Shown: positions 32,999-42,364 of the stretch, piece after piece
Layout of the letters: each line of letters starts with the position of its first letter
Numbering within the stretch: the first letter of the stretch is position 1
DNA from: Eubacterium sp. OM08-24
GTDB taxonomy: Bacteria; Bacillota; Clostridia; Oscillospirales; Acutalibacteraceae
Direction: 5' to 3'
Length of the DNA: 64,000 nucleotides
Assembly (NCBI RefSeq): GCF_003438075.1
Contig: NZ_QSTA01000005.1
Span: 42,133-106,132 of the forward strand
The notes under the pieces: model-generated
Told to the model about the DNA's origin: nothing
Databases searched by the model: none
What the model saw: only the letters and a program-made list of their open reading frames with translations
Translations under genes and position numbers: made by a program

Positions 32999-34471
32999 AT
33001 GTTCAAGGGTATTACAAAGCGCTGGATGTTAAACACACTCAGCGTAATATTTACAATAATAGTTCTGATCGTTGTCAGCCTTATATTTGTCATTACATAT
33101 GTTTACCAAAGCAGTGTTGAACAAACGCTTTCTTCGACAGGCAATGAATTGTCGCTTGTGTTCTCGGAATATCAGAGCGACAGCACAGCAAGTTTTAACT
33201 CAACTGCCCGAGAATATGTCGAAAACTTTGACCGCAAAGAGCAGATGGAGGTAATGGTAATTAACTCAACAGGCAGAGTTATAATGACCTCAACGGGTTT
33301 TACCCCATCTGACAAAACAGATATGCCCGATTTTACCGACGCTCAAACAAACGCTAACGGCTATGCCGTATGGAACGGCAAGCTGCTGTCGGGCGAAAGA
33401 GCAATGAGTGAAACCCGAATTATCAGCAATTCAAACGGCGCAATTCTCGGTGCTGTAAGGTACATTGTATCTATGGAGCCTGTTCATTCAAGAATTTTGT
33501 TCATTTCTGTTCTCTGTGTTGCAGGCGGTCTTGCAATTATGGCGCTTGTGTTCCTGTCGGGACTTATGTTTATCCGCTCAATCGTAAAGCCTATAAGAGA
33601 GCTTTCGCTAAGAGCGGGCCAGATTGCGCAGGGCGATTTTTCCGCATCCGAAAAAATCGAGCATAAGTATGACGACGAAATCGGCGACCTTTGTGACGCA
33701 ATATCAGATATGGCAAAGGATTTGCAAACTACCGAACAGACTAAAAATGACTTTATTTCAAGGGTATCTCACGAGTTGAGAACTCCGCTTACCGCTATCA
33801 AAGGCTGGGCAGAAACCATGCAGCTCAGCGAAAAAGGCAAGCTCGACAGGCGTACCTTTGACAAGGGTATGGGAGTTATCATAAAAGAAAGCGGCAGACT
33901 TACAAGTATTGTTGAAGAACTGCTTGATTTCAGCCGTATTCAAAGCGGCAGAATGGTGCTTAATAAAGAAAAGCTCGACATTCTTGCCGAATTTGACGAA
34001 ACCGTATATATGCTCAAAGACAGAGCCGTAAACGAGGGCAAGCATTTGCTGTATGACGAGCCTATGGACGCAATGTATCCACCTGTTTACGGTGACAGCA
34101 ACCGTCTGAAGCAGGTTTTCCTCAATGTAATTGACAATGCGCTGAAGTACACCCCTAAGGGCGGTGTTGTTGCGGCTCAGGTTATTTACAACAAGGACGA
34201 ACCCGATATTATAAAAATTATCGTTACCGATACAGGCTGCGGAATACCTGCCGAGGATTTGCCAAAGGTAAAAGAAAAGTTCTACAAGGCAAATCAGACA
34301 GTACGAGGCTCGGGAATCGGGCTTGCGGTTGCCGACGAAATTATGAATCTGCACCATGGTTCGCTCGATATTGAGAGCGGCGAGGGTGTGGGCACAACAG
34401 TTACTCTCACCTTCCCTATTTACAAAGACGGTGACGAGGATCAGCCACAAACAGAAAATATAAAGCTATAA
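32999..34471 (+). CDS. Sensor histidine kinase
   Basis: 490-residue membrane kinase. Membrane segments are at about 13-36 and 165-193, enclosing an extracellular domain of about 128 residues that could sense envelope signals. HAMP domain about 190-245. HisKA with phospho-acceptor His258 in SHELRTPLTAIKGW. HATPase_c has NVIDNALKYTPKGG, DTGCGIPAED and GSGIGLAVADEI. It is encoded 36 bases after the response regulator with AAGGAGGG before the ATG. The architecture is that of the PhoR/WalK-like group without a PAS domain. Confidence 0.95.
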   Translation: MFKGITKRWMLNTLSVIFTIIVLIVVSLIFVITYVYQSSVEQTLSSTGNELSLVFSEYQSDSTASFNSTAREYVENFDRKEQMEVMVINSTGRVIMTSTGFTPSDKTDMPDFTDAQTNANGYAVWNGKLLSGERAMSETRIISNSNGAILGAVRYIVSMEPVHSRILFISVLCVAGGLAIMALVFLSGLMFIRSIVKPIRELSLRAGQIAQGDFSASEKIEHKYDDEIGDLCDAISDMAKDLQTTEQTKNDFISRVSHELRTPLTAIKGWAETMQLSEKGKLDRRTFDKGMGVIIKESGRLTSIVEELLDFSRIQSGRMVLNKEKLDILAEFDETVYMLKDRAVNEGKHLLYDEPMDAMYPPVYGDSNRLKQVFLNVIDNALKYTPKGGVVAAQVIYNKDEPDIIKIIVTDTGCGIPAEDLPKVKEKFYKANQTVRGSGIGLAVADEIMNLHHGSLDIESGEGVGTTVTLTFPIYKDGDEDQPQTENIKL

Positions 34472-34486
34472 ACGAAAGGATGTACG

Positions 34487-35476
34487 ATGAGCAAAGTCAG
34501 TACAAAAAAAATCACCTCCATAGGTGGCAGTGCTCTCATTGAGGGCATTATGATGCGTGGACCTAAGCGTACTACCGTATGCGTAAGAACAGGCGAAAAC
34601 GAAATTTACAGCGAAGATATCAAAATTACCACAATTCCCGAAAAATGCAAGCTGTTTAAGCTGCCGCTTTTAAGAGGAATTGCAGGTCTTATCGACTCAA
34701 TGCGACTTTCTTACAAATCGCTTATGCTTTCGGCAGACAAAGCCGTAGAGGCAGGCGAGGTTGAGGAGGAAGAGCCGAGCAAATTTGAAAAATGGCTTGA
34801 CGAAAAATTTGGCGACAAGCTCGTAAAAATCGTTATGGTTTTTGCGTCTGTCATAGGCGTTGCCATTGCCGTTGCTTTATTCTTCTTTTTGCCGTCTTTC
34901 CTGTTTGACCTTTCGGCAAAGGTTGTTCCCGTATTTCAGGGCAGCGGCGAGGTCGCAGTATTTTGGAAATCGGTTTTTGAGGGCGTATTAAAAATCGTTC
35001 TATTCCTCGGCTACATTGTGCTATGCTCACAAATGACCGAGATGAAACGAGTATTTATGTATCATGGTGCTGAGCACAAAACTATTTTCTGCTACGAAAA
35101 TGAAGAAGAGCTTACAGTTGAAAATGTAAGAAAGCAAATTCGCTTTCATCCGAGATGCGGAACAAGTTTTATGGTACTTATGCTTATTGTAGGCATTGTA
35201 ATCGGTCTTTTTATTCCTGTTGCTCCGTTTGGAATCGGATTTTTAAGACCTGTATTTAAAATTCTCCTCCTCCCTGTTTCTTGCGGCGTAGGCTACGAGC
35301 TTATTAAAATATGCGGAAAGCACGATAACGCTTTTACAAGAATTATTGCCGCTCCGGGACTTTGGGCGCAGAGAATTACCACAAAAGAGCCTGATGACAA
35401 GATGATTGAGGTTGCCATTGAGGCTATGAAAGCTGTTATTCCTGATGACGGCACAGATATTTTAAACAACAAATAA
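34487..35476 (+). CDS. DUF1385 membrane protein (YqhQ family)
   Basis: 329-residue protein of the YqhQ family. The conserved start SIGGSALIEGIMMRGPKRT, MYHGAEHKTIFCYENEEELTVENVR and HPRCGTSFM are visible, plus four or five membrane segments. The HGAEHK and RCGTSF motifs suggest a metal- or substrate-binding site facing the cytoplasm. Function is not established. It lies directly before prmC, an association known in Firmicutes (next to prmC and prfA). Confidence 0.92.
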   Translation: MSKVSTKKITSIGGSALIEGIMMRGPKRTTVCVRTGENEIYSEDIKITTIPEKCKLFKLPLLRGIAGLIDSMRLSYKSLMLSADKAVEAGEVEEEEPSKFEKWLDEKFGDKLVKIVMVFASVIGVAIAVALFFFLPSFLFDLSAKVVPVFQGSGEVAVFWKSVFEGVLKIVLFLGYIVLCSQMTEMKRVFMYHGAEHKTIFCYENEEELTVENVRKQIRFHPRCGTSFMVLMLIVGIVIGLFIPVAPFGIGFLRPVFKILLLPVSCGVGYELIKICGKHDNAFTRIIAAPGLWAQRITTKEPDDKMIEVAIEAMKAVIPDDGTDILNNK

Positions 35477-35497
35477 TTGCACAAAAGAGGCTTTATT

Positions 35498-36349
35498 ATG
35501 ACTGTCGGCGAGGCTTACAGAAAAACTAAAGACATTTTAACAGAGGCAGGATTTGAAGCTCCTGCCTTTGAGGCATTGTGCCTTGTTGAAAAGGTTTTCG
35601 GATTTAACCGCCTTGCGCTTATCACAAGGGGCGAGGAAACCGCCGCTACCGATGAAAAACTCGCACTGCTTGCCGAGCTGACAGAAAAACGCCTTAGCCA
35701 CGAGCCGCTCCAATACATTATCGGAAAGTGGAGCTTTATGGGAATTGATTTGCTTGTGGGCGAGGGCGTACTTGTTCCGAGAGATGATACAGAAGTAGTT
35801 ACCTCGCTTTGCATAGACTTTTTGTCAGGCAAAGAAAATCCCTCTGCAATCGACCTTTGCGCAGGCAGCGGCGCAATTTCGCTTGCGCTCGAAAAATACG
35901 CAAACTGCAAAGTTACGGCAGTTGAGCTGAGCGACAAGGCATTTTCTTATCTTACACAAAATATTAAGCTAAACAATTCTGCGGTAAACGCCCTGAACGG
36001 TGATATTTTTGAGTGCCACAAAGACATTGCGGACAACAGTCTTGATTTGATTGTTTCTAATCCACCGTACATAAAAAGTGCCGATATTGCAGCCTTGCAG
36101 GAAGAAGTACAGCACGAACCTGTAATGGCGCTTGACGGCGGCGAGAGCGGTTTGGACTTTTACCGAAGGATTGTTCCTTTATGGAAGTCAAAGCTAAAGG
36201 CAGGCGGTGCGCTTGCTTTTGAGCTTGGCGAAGGGCAGTATGACAAGGTTTGCCGTATTCTTGCCGATAACGGCTTTGGCGGAATTACCGAAAGCATAGA
36301 CTTTGGCGGTATTCAAAGGGCAATAATCGGGACTTTGCTCCAAAAATAG
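35498..36349 (+). CDS. prmC: Release factor glutamine methyltransferase
   Basis: Methylates the GGQ glutamine of peptide-chain release factors. 283 residues from ATG 35498. AGAGG is 7 bases before this ATG, and the alternative TTG at 35477 lacks a site. An N-terminal helical domain precedes the SAM domain with AIDLCAGSGAISLAL and the catalytic VSNPPYIKSADI. It would share the transcript of the preceding DUF1385 gene. prfA is not beside it in this window. Confidence 0.95.
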   Translation: MTVGEAYRKTKDILTEAGFEAPAFEALCLVEKVFGFNRLALITRGEETAATDEKLALLAELTEKRLSHEPLQYIIGKWSFMGIDLLVGEGVLVPRDDTEVVTSLCIDFLSGKENPSAIDLCAGSGAISLALEKYANCKVTAVELSDKAFSYLTQNIKLNNSAVNALNGDIFECHKDIADNSLDLIVSNPPYIKSADIAALQEEVQHEPVMALDGGESGLDFYRRIVPLWKSKLKAGGALAFELGEGQYDKVCRILADNGFGGITESIDFGGIQRAIIGTLLQK

Positions 36350-36381
36350 AAACTTAGTTCGATTTTTTGACTCTATTCTTA

Positions 36382-36410
36382 TTGCTTTTTTTACTGCTAT
36401 ATTTTATAAT
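36382..36410 (+). promoter_or_regulatory. Promoter of the recA-recX-rimO operon
   Basis: TTGCTT, 17-base spacer, TATAAT, 58 bases before the recA ATG. No LexA box of the GAAC-N4-GTTC type is visible around it. Confidence 0.75.
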
Positions 36411-36468
36411 ATACAGGTAACAGAACGGATTAAATAAATTTTAACCTGCAATACGGGAGGTATTTATA

Positions 36469-37587
36469 ATGGCTTTAGATAAAGAAAAAGCGCTGCAAAC
36501 TGCGCTTACTCAAATAGAAAAACAGTTTGGTAAGGGTGCTGTTATGCGCCTTGGCGAAAACAAGCATATGAATGTTGATCACATTTCAACAGGATCACTC
36601 ACACTCGACATTGCCCTCGGTATCGGTGGTTTGCCACGAGGCAGAATTGTTGAGATTTACGGCCCTGAATCATCAGGTAAAACAACACTTTCCCTCCACT
36701 GTATTGCGGAGGGACAGAAAAACAACGGCAATGTTGCGTTTATTGATGTTGAGCACGCACTCGACCCTACCTATGCGGCTGCACTTGGTGTAGATGTTGA
36801 CTCTCTCCTTGTTTCTCAGCCTGATACAGGTGAGGACGCACTCGAAATTGCCGAGGCACTCATTCGCAGCGGCGCTATTGATGTTATCGTTATCGACTCG
36901 GTTGCCGCTCTTGTACCAAAGGCAGAAATCGAGGGTGAAATGGGCGACAGCCATGTAGGCTTACACGCAAGACTTATGTCACAGGCATTAAGAAAACTTG
37001 CGGGCGCAATCAACAAGAGCAACTGCGTTGCTATCTTTATCAACCAGCTGCGTGAAAAAGTCGGCGTTGTTTACGGCAATCCGGAGGTTACCACAGGCGG
37101 CAGAGCGCTTAAATTTTACAGCTCGGTAAGAATTGATATTCGTAAGCAGGAAGTTCTCAAGCAAAACGGCGAGATGATTGGCGCACACACAAAGGCTAAG
37201 GTTGTTAAAAATAAACTCGCACCGCCTTTCAGAGAGGCCGAGTTTGATATTATGTACGGCAAGGGTATTTCAAGAATCGGCGAATTGCTTGACCTTGCAG
37301 TAAAGGCAGATATTGTTCAGAAAGCAGGCGCATGGTTCAGCTATGACGGAAAGCGTCTCGGACAGGGCAGAGATAATGTAAAAGAGCTGCTTGAAAACGA
37401 TAAAGAGCTTGCCAAGGAAATCGAGGATAAGCTCATGGCAAACCTTGACAAGGTTATTGCCGCAAGCGCACCTGCCAAAAAGGGCGCAAAGGCAAAAATA
37501 ACAGAAGTTGCCAACGCTAAAAAGCCTGCCGACGCACCGAAAGAAAAGGCGGACAGTGCAAACATTGATGTGTTGGTTGACGAATAA
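36469..37587 (+). CDS. recA: Recombinase A
   Basis: Strand-exchange ATPase for recombination and SOS signalling. 372 residues. Walker [10 protein letters not shown] (65-73), Walker [14 protein letters not shown], loop L2 region and [20 protein letters not shown] are all intact. The C-terminus is a long Lys/Ala-rich acidic-ended tail. ACGGGAGG is 10 bases before the ATG. It overlaps recX by TAATG. The upstream region shows no SOS operator that I can recognise. Confidence 0.98.
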   Translation: MALDKEKALQTALTQIEKQFGKGAVMRLGENKHMNVDHISTGSLTLDIALGIGGLPRGRIVEIYGPESSGKTTLSLHCIAEGQKNNGNVAFIDVEHALDPTYAAALGVDVDSLLVSQPDTGEDALEIAEALIRSGAIDVIVIDSVAALVPKAEIEGEMGDSHVGLHARLMSQALRKLAGAINKSNCVAIFINQLREKVGVVYGNPEVTTGGRALKFYSSVRIDIRKQEVLKQNGEMIGAHTKAKVVKNKLAPPFREAEFDIMYGKGISRIGELLDLAVKADIVQKAGAWFSYDGKRLGQGRDNVKELLENDKELAKEIEDKLMANLDKVIAASAPAKKGAKAKITEVANAKKPADAPKEKADSANIDVLVDE

Positions 37588-38204
37588 TGAAAATTACAGA
37601 AATCAGACCACGCAGAAAACGGCTGAGTGCATTGTATATTGACGGTGAATTTGCCGTTTCTCTCGACACACAAACTCTGATTGAAAACCGCTTTGATGTC
37701 GGCAGCGAAATTGACGATGAGGATTTGCAGGAAATTATAAAACTCAGCAACGAAAGGCGTGCAAAAGATAAGGCGCTTTGGCTGCTCTCTTACAGAGAAC
37801 ACTCAAAGAAGGAGCTTGAAGAAAAAATCCGCCGCACCGCCGACGAAGACTCCGCACAAAAAGCCGTTGACCGAATGGAGGAGCTTGGTCTTGTTGATGA
37901 TGAGCGCTTTGCAAGGCATTATGCCGAAAAACTGCTTAACTCAAAGCATATGTCAAAGCGTGGCATTGCCTTTGAGCTTACACGAAAAGGCATTGACAAA
38001 GAAACCGCCGAACAGCTGTGTGACGAGCTTGATATTGATGTTCACGAGCAAATAAGAGCGGTTATTGAGAAAAAATACAGAAATTTATCCGATGAAAAGG
38101 TAAAGCGAAGAGCCGTTGCTGCACTGCAAAGGCTCGGTTACCGATGGAACGACATAAAAAGCGTTATTTCGGAATATAATGAGGATGAAACAGATGAGTT
38201 CTAA
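37587..38204 (+). CDS. recX: RecA regulator RecX
   Basis: 205-residue modulator of RecA filaments. After a short beta N-terminus (ITEIRPRRKRLSALYIDGEF), three helical RecX repeats can be followed: ALWLLSYREHSKKEL, LVDDERFARHYAEKL and AVAALQRLGYRWNDI. It is translationally coupled to recA (TAATG) and overlaps rimO by 11 bases, so recA, recX and rimO are one unit. Confidence 0.93.
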   Translation: MKITEIRPRRKRLSALYIDGEFAVSLDTQTLIENRFDVGSEIDDEDLQEIIKLSNERRAKDKALWLLSYREHSKKELEEKIRRTADEDSAQKAVDRMEELGLVDDERFARHYAEKLLNSKHMSKRGIAFELTRKGIDKETAEQLCDELDIDVHEQIRAVIEKKYRNLSDEKVKRRAVAALQRLGYRWNDIKSVISEYNEDETDEF

Positions 38205-39543
38205 GGTTGGTATAGTATCACTCGGTTGCCCTAAAAATCAGGTTGACGCTGAAATGCTGCTTTTTACACTTAAAAGCAGGGGCTTTGAATTAGTAAACGA
38301 CCCCGCAGACGCAGATGCGGTTATTGTAAACACCTGCGGATTTATTGAATCGGCAAAACAGGAAAGCATTAACGAAATTATTGAGCTTGGCAAGCTCAAG
38401 CAGGAAGGCAAAATCAAGGCTATTATTGTAACAGGCTGTCTTGCCGAGCGTTATAAAAACGAAATCACCCGTCAGCTGTATGAAGTTGACGCCGCACTCG
38501 GCATTGGCGCAAACTCGCAGATAGCCGATGTTGTATCCGAATTGCTTTCAGACAATAATGCCGAGCACAAAGAAAAAATCGAGGAATTTCCCGACAACCA
38601 GCTTTTGTGCCTTGAGGGCAGAAGAATACAGTCTACTCCCCCATACACAGCTTATCTTAAAATTGCCGAGGGCTGTGACAACCGCTGTACCTACTGCGCA
38701 ATTCCTATGATAAGAGGTAAGTTCAGAAGTCGTCAGCCTGACGCTGTTATTGCTGAGGCTGAACAGCTTGCAAAGGACGGAGTAAAGGAAATTATTGTTA
38801 TTGCTCAGGATACCACCCGTTACGGCGAGGATCTTTTTGGCGAGCCTTACCTTGCAAAACTTTTGAAAAGGCTTTGCAAAATTGACGGCTTAAAGTGGAT
38901 AAGAGTGCTTTACTGCTATCCTGACAGACTTACTGATGAGCTTATAGATACCTTTGCAGAGGAAGAAAATTTAGTTAATTACATAGATTTGCCGTTACAG
39001 CACTGCAACGGCGGTATTTTAAAGAGAATGAACAGACACGGCGACAGAGAGAGCCTTACCGCTTTGCTCAACAAGTTGAGAGCCAAAGTGCCTGATATGA
39101 TTCTCCGCTCAACATTTATTACAGGTTTTCCGGGTGAAACCGAAGAACAGTTTGAAGAGCTTGCAGAATTTGCCGCTGAAATTAAGTTCCAGCGACTCGG
39201 CTGTTTTGCTTATTCCGCTGAGGAAGGCACACCTGCGGCAAGTTTTCCGGACCAAATTGACGAGGAAGTTAAACAGCACAGAGCAGATATTATTATGGAA
39301 CATCAGCAGAGTGTTATGGCTGAATACTGCGAAAGTCTGATTGGCAAGGAAGTTGAAGTTCTTGTTGAGGGCTATGACAGAATTGCCGAGTGCTTTTACG
39401 GCAGAACATACGCTGACGCACCCGAAATTGACGGATGTGTATTCTTTACAACCAGCGGTACAAAACCGCAGGCAGGCAGCTTTGTAAAGGTTAAAATTAC
39501 AGATTACACAGACTGCGATCCTATTGGAGAATTGGCAGAATAA
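38194..39543 (+). CDS. rimO: Ribosomal protein uS12 methylthiotransferase
   Basis: Radical-SAM enzyme that methylthiolates an aspartate of ribosomal protein S12. 449 residues from ATG 38194. GAGGA ends 8 bases before it; an earlier in-frame ATG at 38179 has no such spacing. The N-terminal UPF0004 domain has SLGCPKNQVDAE and NTCGFIESAKQES with further Cys in VTGCLAERY. The radical-SAM motif is CDNRCTYCAIP, and a C-terminal TRAM domain follows. Two 4Fe-4S clusters expected. Confidence 0.96.
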   Translation: MSSKVGIVSLGCPKNQVDAEMLLFTLKSRGFELVNDPADADAVIVNTCGFIESAKQESINEIIELGKLKQEGKIKAIIVTGCLAERYKNEITRQLYEVDAALGIGANSQIADVVSELLSDNNAEHKEKIEEFPDNQLLCLEGRRIQSTPPYTAYLKIAEGCDNRCTYCAIPMIRGKFRSRQPDAVIAEAEQLAKDGVKEIIVIAQDTTRYGEDLFGEPYLAKLLKRLCKIDGLKWIRVLYCYPDRLTDELIDTFAEEENLVNYIDLPLQHCNGGILKRMNRHGDRESLTALLNKLRAKVPDMILRSTFITGFPGETEEQFEELAEFAAEIKFQRLGCFAYSAEEGTPAASFPDQIDEEVKQHRADIIMEHQQSVMAEYCESLIGKEVEVLVEGYDRIAECFYGRTYADAPEIDGCVFFTTSGTKPQAGSFVKVKITDYTDCDPIGELAE

Positions 39544-39545
39544 TA

Positions 39546-39574
39546 TTTACAGAACACAGACACCGGCATATAAT
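39546..39574 (+). promoter_or_regulatory. Promoter of the pgsA-cysE-cysS group
   Basis: TTTACA, 17-base spacer, TATAAT, starting right after the rimO stop; pgsA begins 34 bases downstream behind AAAGGAG. Confidence 0.75.
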
Positions 39575-39608
39575 ATAATGGTGTCAAAAAGGAGATCCGA
39601 GGGTAATT

Positions 39609-40199
39609 ATGAATTTACCAAACAAACTTACTTTAAGTAGAATAATACTTGTGCCGTTCTTTGTGGCAGCCTTACTAATAGATTTTCCTTTTCACACAGC
39701 TGTTGCCCTTGCGATATTTGTTGTGGCAACTCTTACAGATATGTTTGACGGCAAAATTGCAAGGAGCAGAGGACTTGTTACCGACTTTGGCAAATTTGCA
39801 GACCCTCTTGCCGATAAAATTCTTGTGTTAAGCGCACTTTTGTGCTTTGTGCAAACAGGCTGGTGCGACTGCGTGGCAGTTATTATTGTGCTGTTCAGAG
39901 AATTTTCTGTAACCTCAATCCGCCTTGTTGCCGCATCAAAGGGCAAGGTGGTTGCCGCAAATATATTCGGAAAAATCAAGACCGTAACTCAGCTTGTAGC
40001 TATTATTGCCGTATTGTTAATGCAGTTTTTGCTTGAAATATTCACTATGACATCAGCTTTCGGCGTGGAAACTCTGTCGCTCTTGCAATGCGTTTTCACA
40101 GTAGTTTCCCTTGCCCTTATTTGGATTTCCACATTAATGGCAATTATTTCAGGCGTAATTTATATTGTGCAGAATTGGCAGTATATATCAGAAATGTAA
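39609..40199 (+). CDS. pgsA: CDP-diacylglycerol-glycerol-3-phosphate 3-phosphatidyltransferase
   Basis: Integral membrane enzyme making phosphatidylglycerol phosphate. 196 residues with about five membrane helices. The CDP-alcohol phosphotransferase motif is present as TDMFDGKIARSRG, then TDFGKFADPLADK, giving the four metal-binding aspartates. N-terminal NLPNKLTLSRIILVPFF is typical of PgsA. The cysE gene follows after 29 bases. Confidence 0.95.
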   Translation: MNLPNKLTLSRIILVPFFVAALLIDFPFHTAVALAIFVVATLTDMFDGKIARSRGLVTDFGKFADPLADKILVLSALLCFVQTGWCDCVAVIIVLFREFSVTSIRLVAASKGKVVAANIFGKIKTVTQLVAIIAVLLMQFLLEIFTMTSAFGVETLSLLQCVFTVVSLALIWISTLMAIISGVIYIVQNWQYISEM

Positions 40200-40228
40200 A
40201 AAATCAACACCACATCGGATGTGATACT

Positions 40229-40879
40229 TTGTTTAAAACACTAAAGGCAGACCTTGATGCCGTTATGGAGCGTGACCCTGCCGCAAGAAACAGGGCGGAA
40301 GTTTTCTTCCTGTATTCGGGCTTTAAGGCGGTACGCTCGCACCGCAAGGCTAACTGGTTTTTAAGGCATAATATGAAGTTTATTGCACGCTGGATTTCTC
40401 AGCGCAGCAGGCATAAAACAGGAATAGAAATACACCCCGGCGCTACCATAGGCAAGGGATTGTTTATAGACCACGGTATGGGCGTGGTTATCGGCGAAAC
40501 CACAATTATAGGCGATAACTGCACAATTTACCAAAATGTAACCCTTGGCGGTACAGGTAAAGATACAGGCAAGCGCCACCCTACACTTGGCAACAATGTG
40601 CTTGTAGGCTCGGGCGCAAAGGTGCTCGGCCCGTTTAAGGTAGGCGACAACGCAAGAATTGCCGCCGGTGCGGTAGTATTAAGCGAAATTCCGCCAAATG
40701 CCACTGCGGTGGGTGTACCTGCTCGTGTGGTAAAGATAAACGGCATACGCAGTGATACACTCGACCAAATTCATGTTTCAGACCCTGTTGCACTTGCACT
40801 TTGCAGTCTGGAACAGAAAATCACAGAACTCAAAAAAGAAATTGACGCTCTAAAGGCAGAAAAGGAAAGCAAAAAGTAA
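40229..40879 (+). CDS. cysE: Serine O-acetyltransferase
   Basis: Makes O-acetylserine for cysteine synthesis. 216 residues when started at TTG 40229 (LFKTLKADLDAVMERDPAAR), where family similarity begins and GGATGTG lies upstream. An earlier in-frame ATG at 40088 lies inside pgsA and adds 47 unrelated residues. An alpha-helical N-terminus is followed by left-handed beta-helix hexapeptides: HPGATIGKGLFIDHG, GVVIGETTIIGDNC and VTLGGTGKDTGKRHP. A C-terminal charged coil ends the protein. cysS follows after 12 bases, a common Firmicute pairing. No Cys T-box precedes it. Confidence 0.93.
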   Translation: MFKTLKADLDAVMERDPAARNRAEVFFLYSGFKAVRSHRKANWFLRHNMKFIARWISQRSRHKTGIEIHPGATIGKGLFIDHGMGVVIGETTIIGDNCTIYQNVTLGGTGKDTGKRHPTLGNNVLVGSGAKVLGPFKVGDNARIAAGAVVLSEIPPNATAVGVPARVVKINGIRSDTLDQIHVSDPVALALCSLEQKITELKKEIDALKAEKESKK

Positions 40880-40891
40880 AGGAGCAGTAAA

Positions 40892-42289
40892 ATGATTTTA
40901 TACAATTCATTGGGACAGACAAAACAGGAATTTATACCGCACACAGAAGGCAAGGTTAATATGTATACCTGCGGTCCTACTGTTTACCACTACGCCCACA
41001 TTGGCAATCTGAGAACTTATATTATGGAAGATGTACTCGAAAAGTACCTTCGTTTTGCAGGTTACGATGTTAAGCGTGTTATGAATATCACAGATGTAGG
41101 TCATCTTTCAAGTGATGCCGATACAGGCGAGGACAAAATGCTCAAGGGCGCAAAGCGTGAGCACAAAACAGTAATGGAAATTGCAAAATTCTATACAGAC
41201 GCATTTTTCAGCGACTGCAAAAAGCTCAATATTAAAATGCCCGATGTTGTAGAGCCTGCAACAAACTGCATTGACGAGTTTATTCATATGGTTTCTGTTT
41301 TGCTTGAAAAGGGTTATGCCTACATTGCAGGCGGCAATGTTTACTTTGATACCTCAAAACTCGACAACTACTATGTTTTCGGAAATATGAACGAAGATGA
41401 CCTCGCAGTCGGCGTTCGTGACAGCGTTGAAGAGGACAGCAACAAGCGCAACAAGGCTGACTTTGTTCTTTGGTTTACAAAGTCAAAATTTGACTCTCAG
41501 GAGCTCAAGTGGGAAAGTCCTTGGGGTGTTGGTTATCCGGGTTGGCACATTGAGTGCTCGGCTATCAGCTGTAAGCACAACGGCGAATACCTCGACATTC
41601 ACTGTGGCGGTATTGACAACGCTTTCCCACACCACACCAATGAAATTGCACAGAGCGAGGCTTACCTCGGTCATAAGTGGTGCAAATATTGGTTCCATGT
41701 TCTCCATCTTAACGATGCAAGAGGCAAGATGAGCAAGTCTAAGGGCGATTTCCTTACTGTATCTTTGCTTGAGAGCAAGGGCTACAATCCGCTTGTTTAC
41801 CGTTTGTTCTGCTTGCAGAGCCACTACCGCAAGCCGCTTACTTTCTCTTATGACAGCCTTGACAATGCGGCTATTGCTTACGATAAGCTCATCAAGAGAA
41901 TTTCTGCGCTCAATCCTGAGGGCGAGCCTGATACAGAGGCGGCTAAGCCTTACCTTAAGGAATTTAACGACGCACTCGGCAACGACCTCAACACTTCGCT
42001 CGGTCTTACCGCTGTTTACAGCGTATTAAAGGCTGACATAAGCGATGCAACCAAGCTTTACCTTATAGGCGAATTTGACAAGGTGCTTTCACTCGACCTT
42101 ACAAAGGCACAGGAAAGCAAAACAGATAGTTTTGCAAACGAAGAGGTTGAGGCACTTATTGCACAGCGTACAGAGGCTCGTAAAAATAAAGATTGGGCAA
42201 CTGCTGACGCTATTCGTGACAAACTTAAAGAGATGAAAGTTGTTGTTGAGGATACAAAAGACGGCATTAAGTGGCATTTTGAAAACTGA
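40892..42289 (+). CDS. cysS: Cysteinyl-tRNA synthetase
   Basis: Class I aminoacyl-tRNA synthetase charging tRNA-Cys. 465 residues. Zinc and active-site signature: YTCGPTVYHYAHIGN (HIGH-type), GYPGWHIECSA, HHTNEIAQSEA, and KMSKS in GKMSKSKG. A DALR-like helical C-terminus follows. It is the last gene of pgsA-cysE-cysS and is followed by a long hairpin that contains the next gene's ribosome site. Confidence 0.97.
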   Translation: MILYNSLGQTKQEFIPHTEGKVNMYTCGPTVYHYAHIGNLRTYIMEDVLEKYLRFAGYDVKRVMNITDVGHLSSDADTGEDKMLKGAKREHKTVMEIAKFYTDAFFSDCKKLNIKMPDVVEPATNCIDEFIHMVSVLLEKGYAYIAGGNVYFDTSKLDNYYVFGNMNEDDLAVGVRDSVEEDSNKRNKADFVLWFTKSKFDSQELKWESPWGVGYPGWHIECSAISCKHNGEYLDIHCGGIDNAFPHHTNEIAQSEAYLGHKWCKYWFHVLHLNDARGKMSKSKGDFLTVSLLESKGYNPLVYRLFCLQSHYRKPLTFSYDSLDNAAIAYDKLIKRISALNPEGEPDTEAAKPYLKEFNDALGNDLNTSLGLTAVYSVLKADISDATKLYLIGEFDKVLSLDLTKAQESKTDSFANEEVEALIAQRTEARKNKDWATADAIRDKLKEMKVVVEDTKDGIKWHFEN

Positions 42290-42311
42290 TAAAAACGAAT
42301 AGAATAAAATA

Positions 42312-42364
42312 AAAATCCCCTTCATATACTTTGACATAAGCAAAGTCAATATGGAGGGGATTTT
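42312..42364 (+). terminator. Long hairpin: cysS terminator overlapping the next ribosome site
   Basis: A 16-bp stem (AAAATCCCCTTCATAT, 42312-42327, with ATATGGAGGGGATTTT, 42349-42364, by eye within a base) has one G-U pair. Its 3' arm ends in TTTT and contains GGAGGGG, the ribosome site of the gene starting at 42365. The structure could end the cysS transcript and hide the ribosome site on readthrough RNA. Confidence 0.75.

Noticed and set aside
40088..40228. Upstream extension of cysE and a Cys T-box before cysE-cysS
   Set aside because: The extension lies inside pgsA in another frame, and no T-box core or specifier stem is present between pgsA and cysE.
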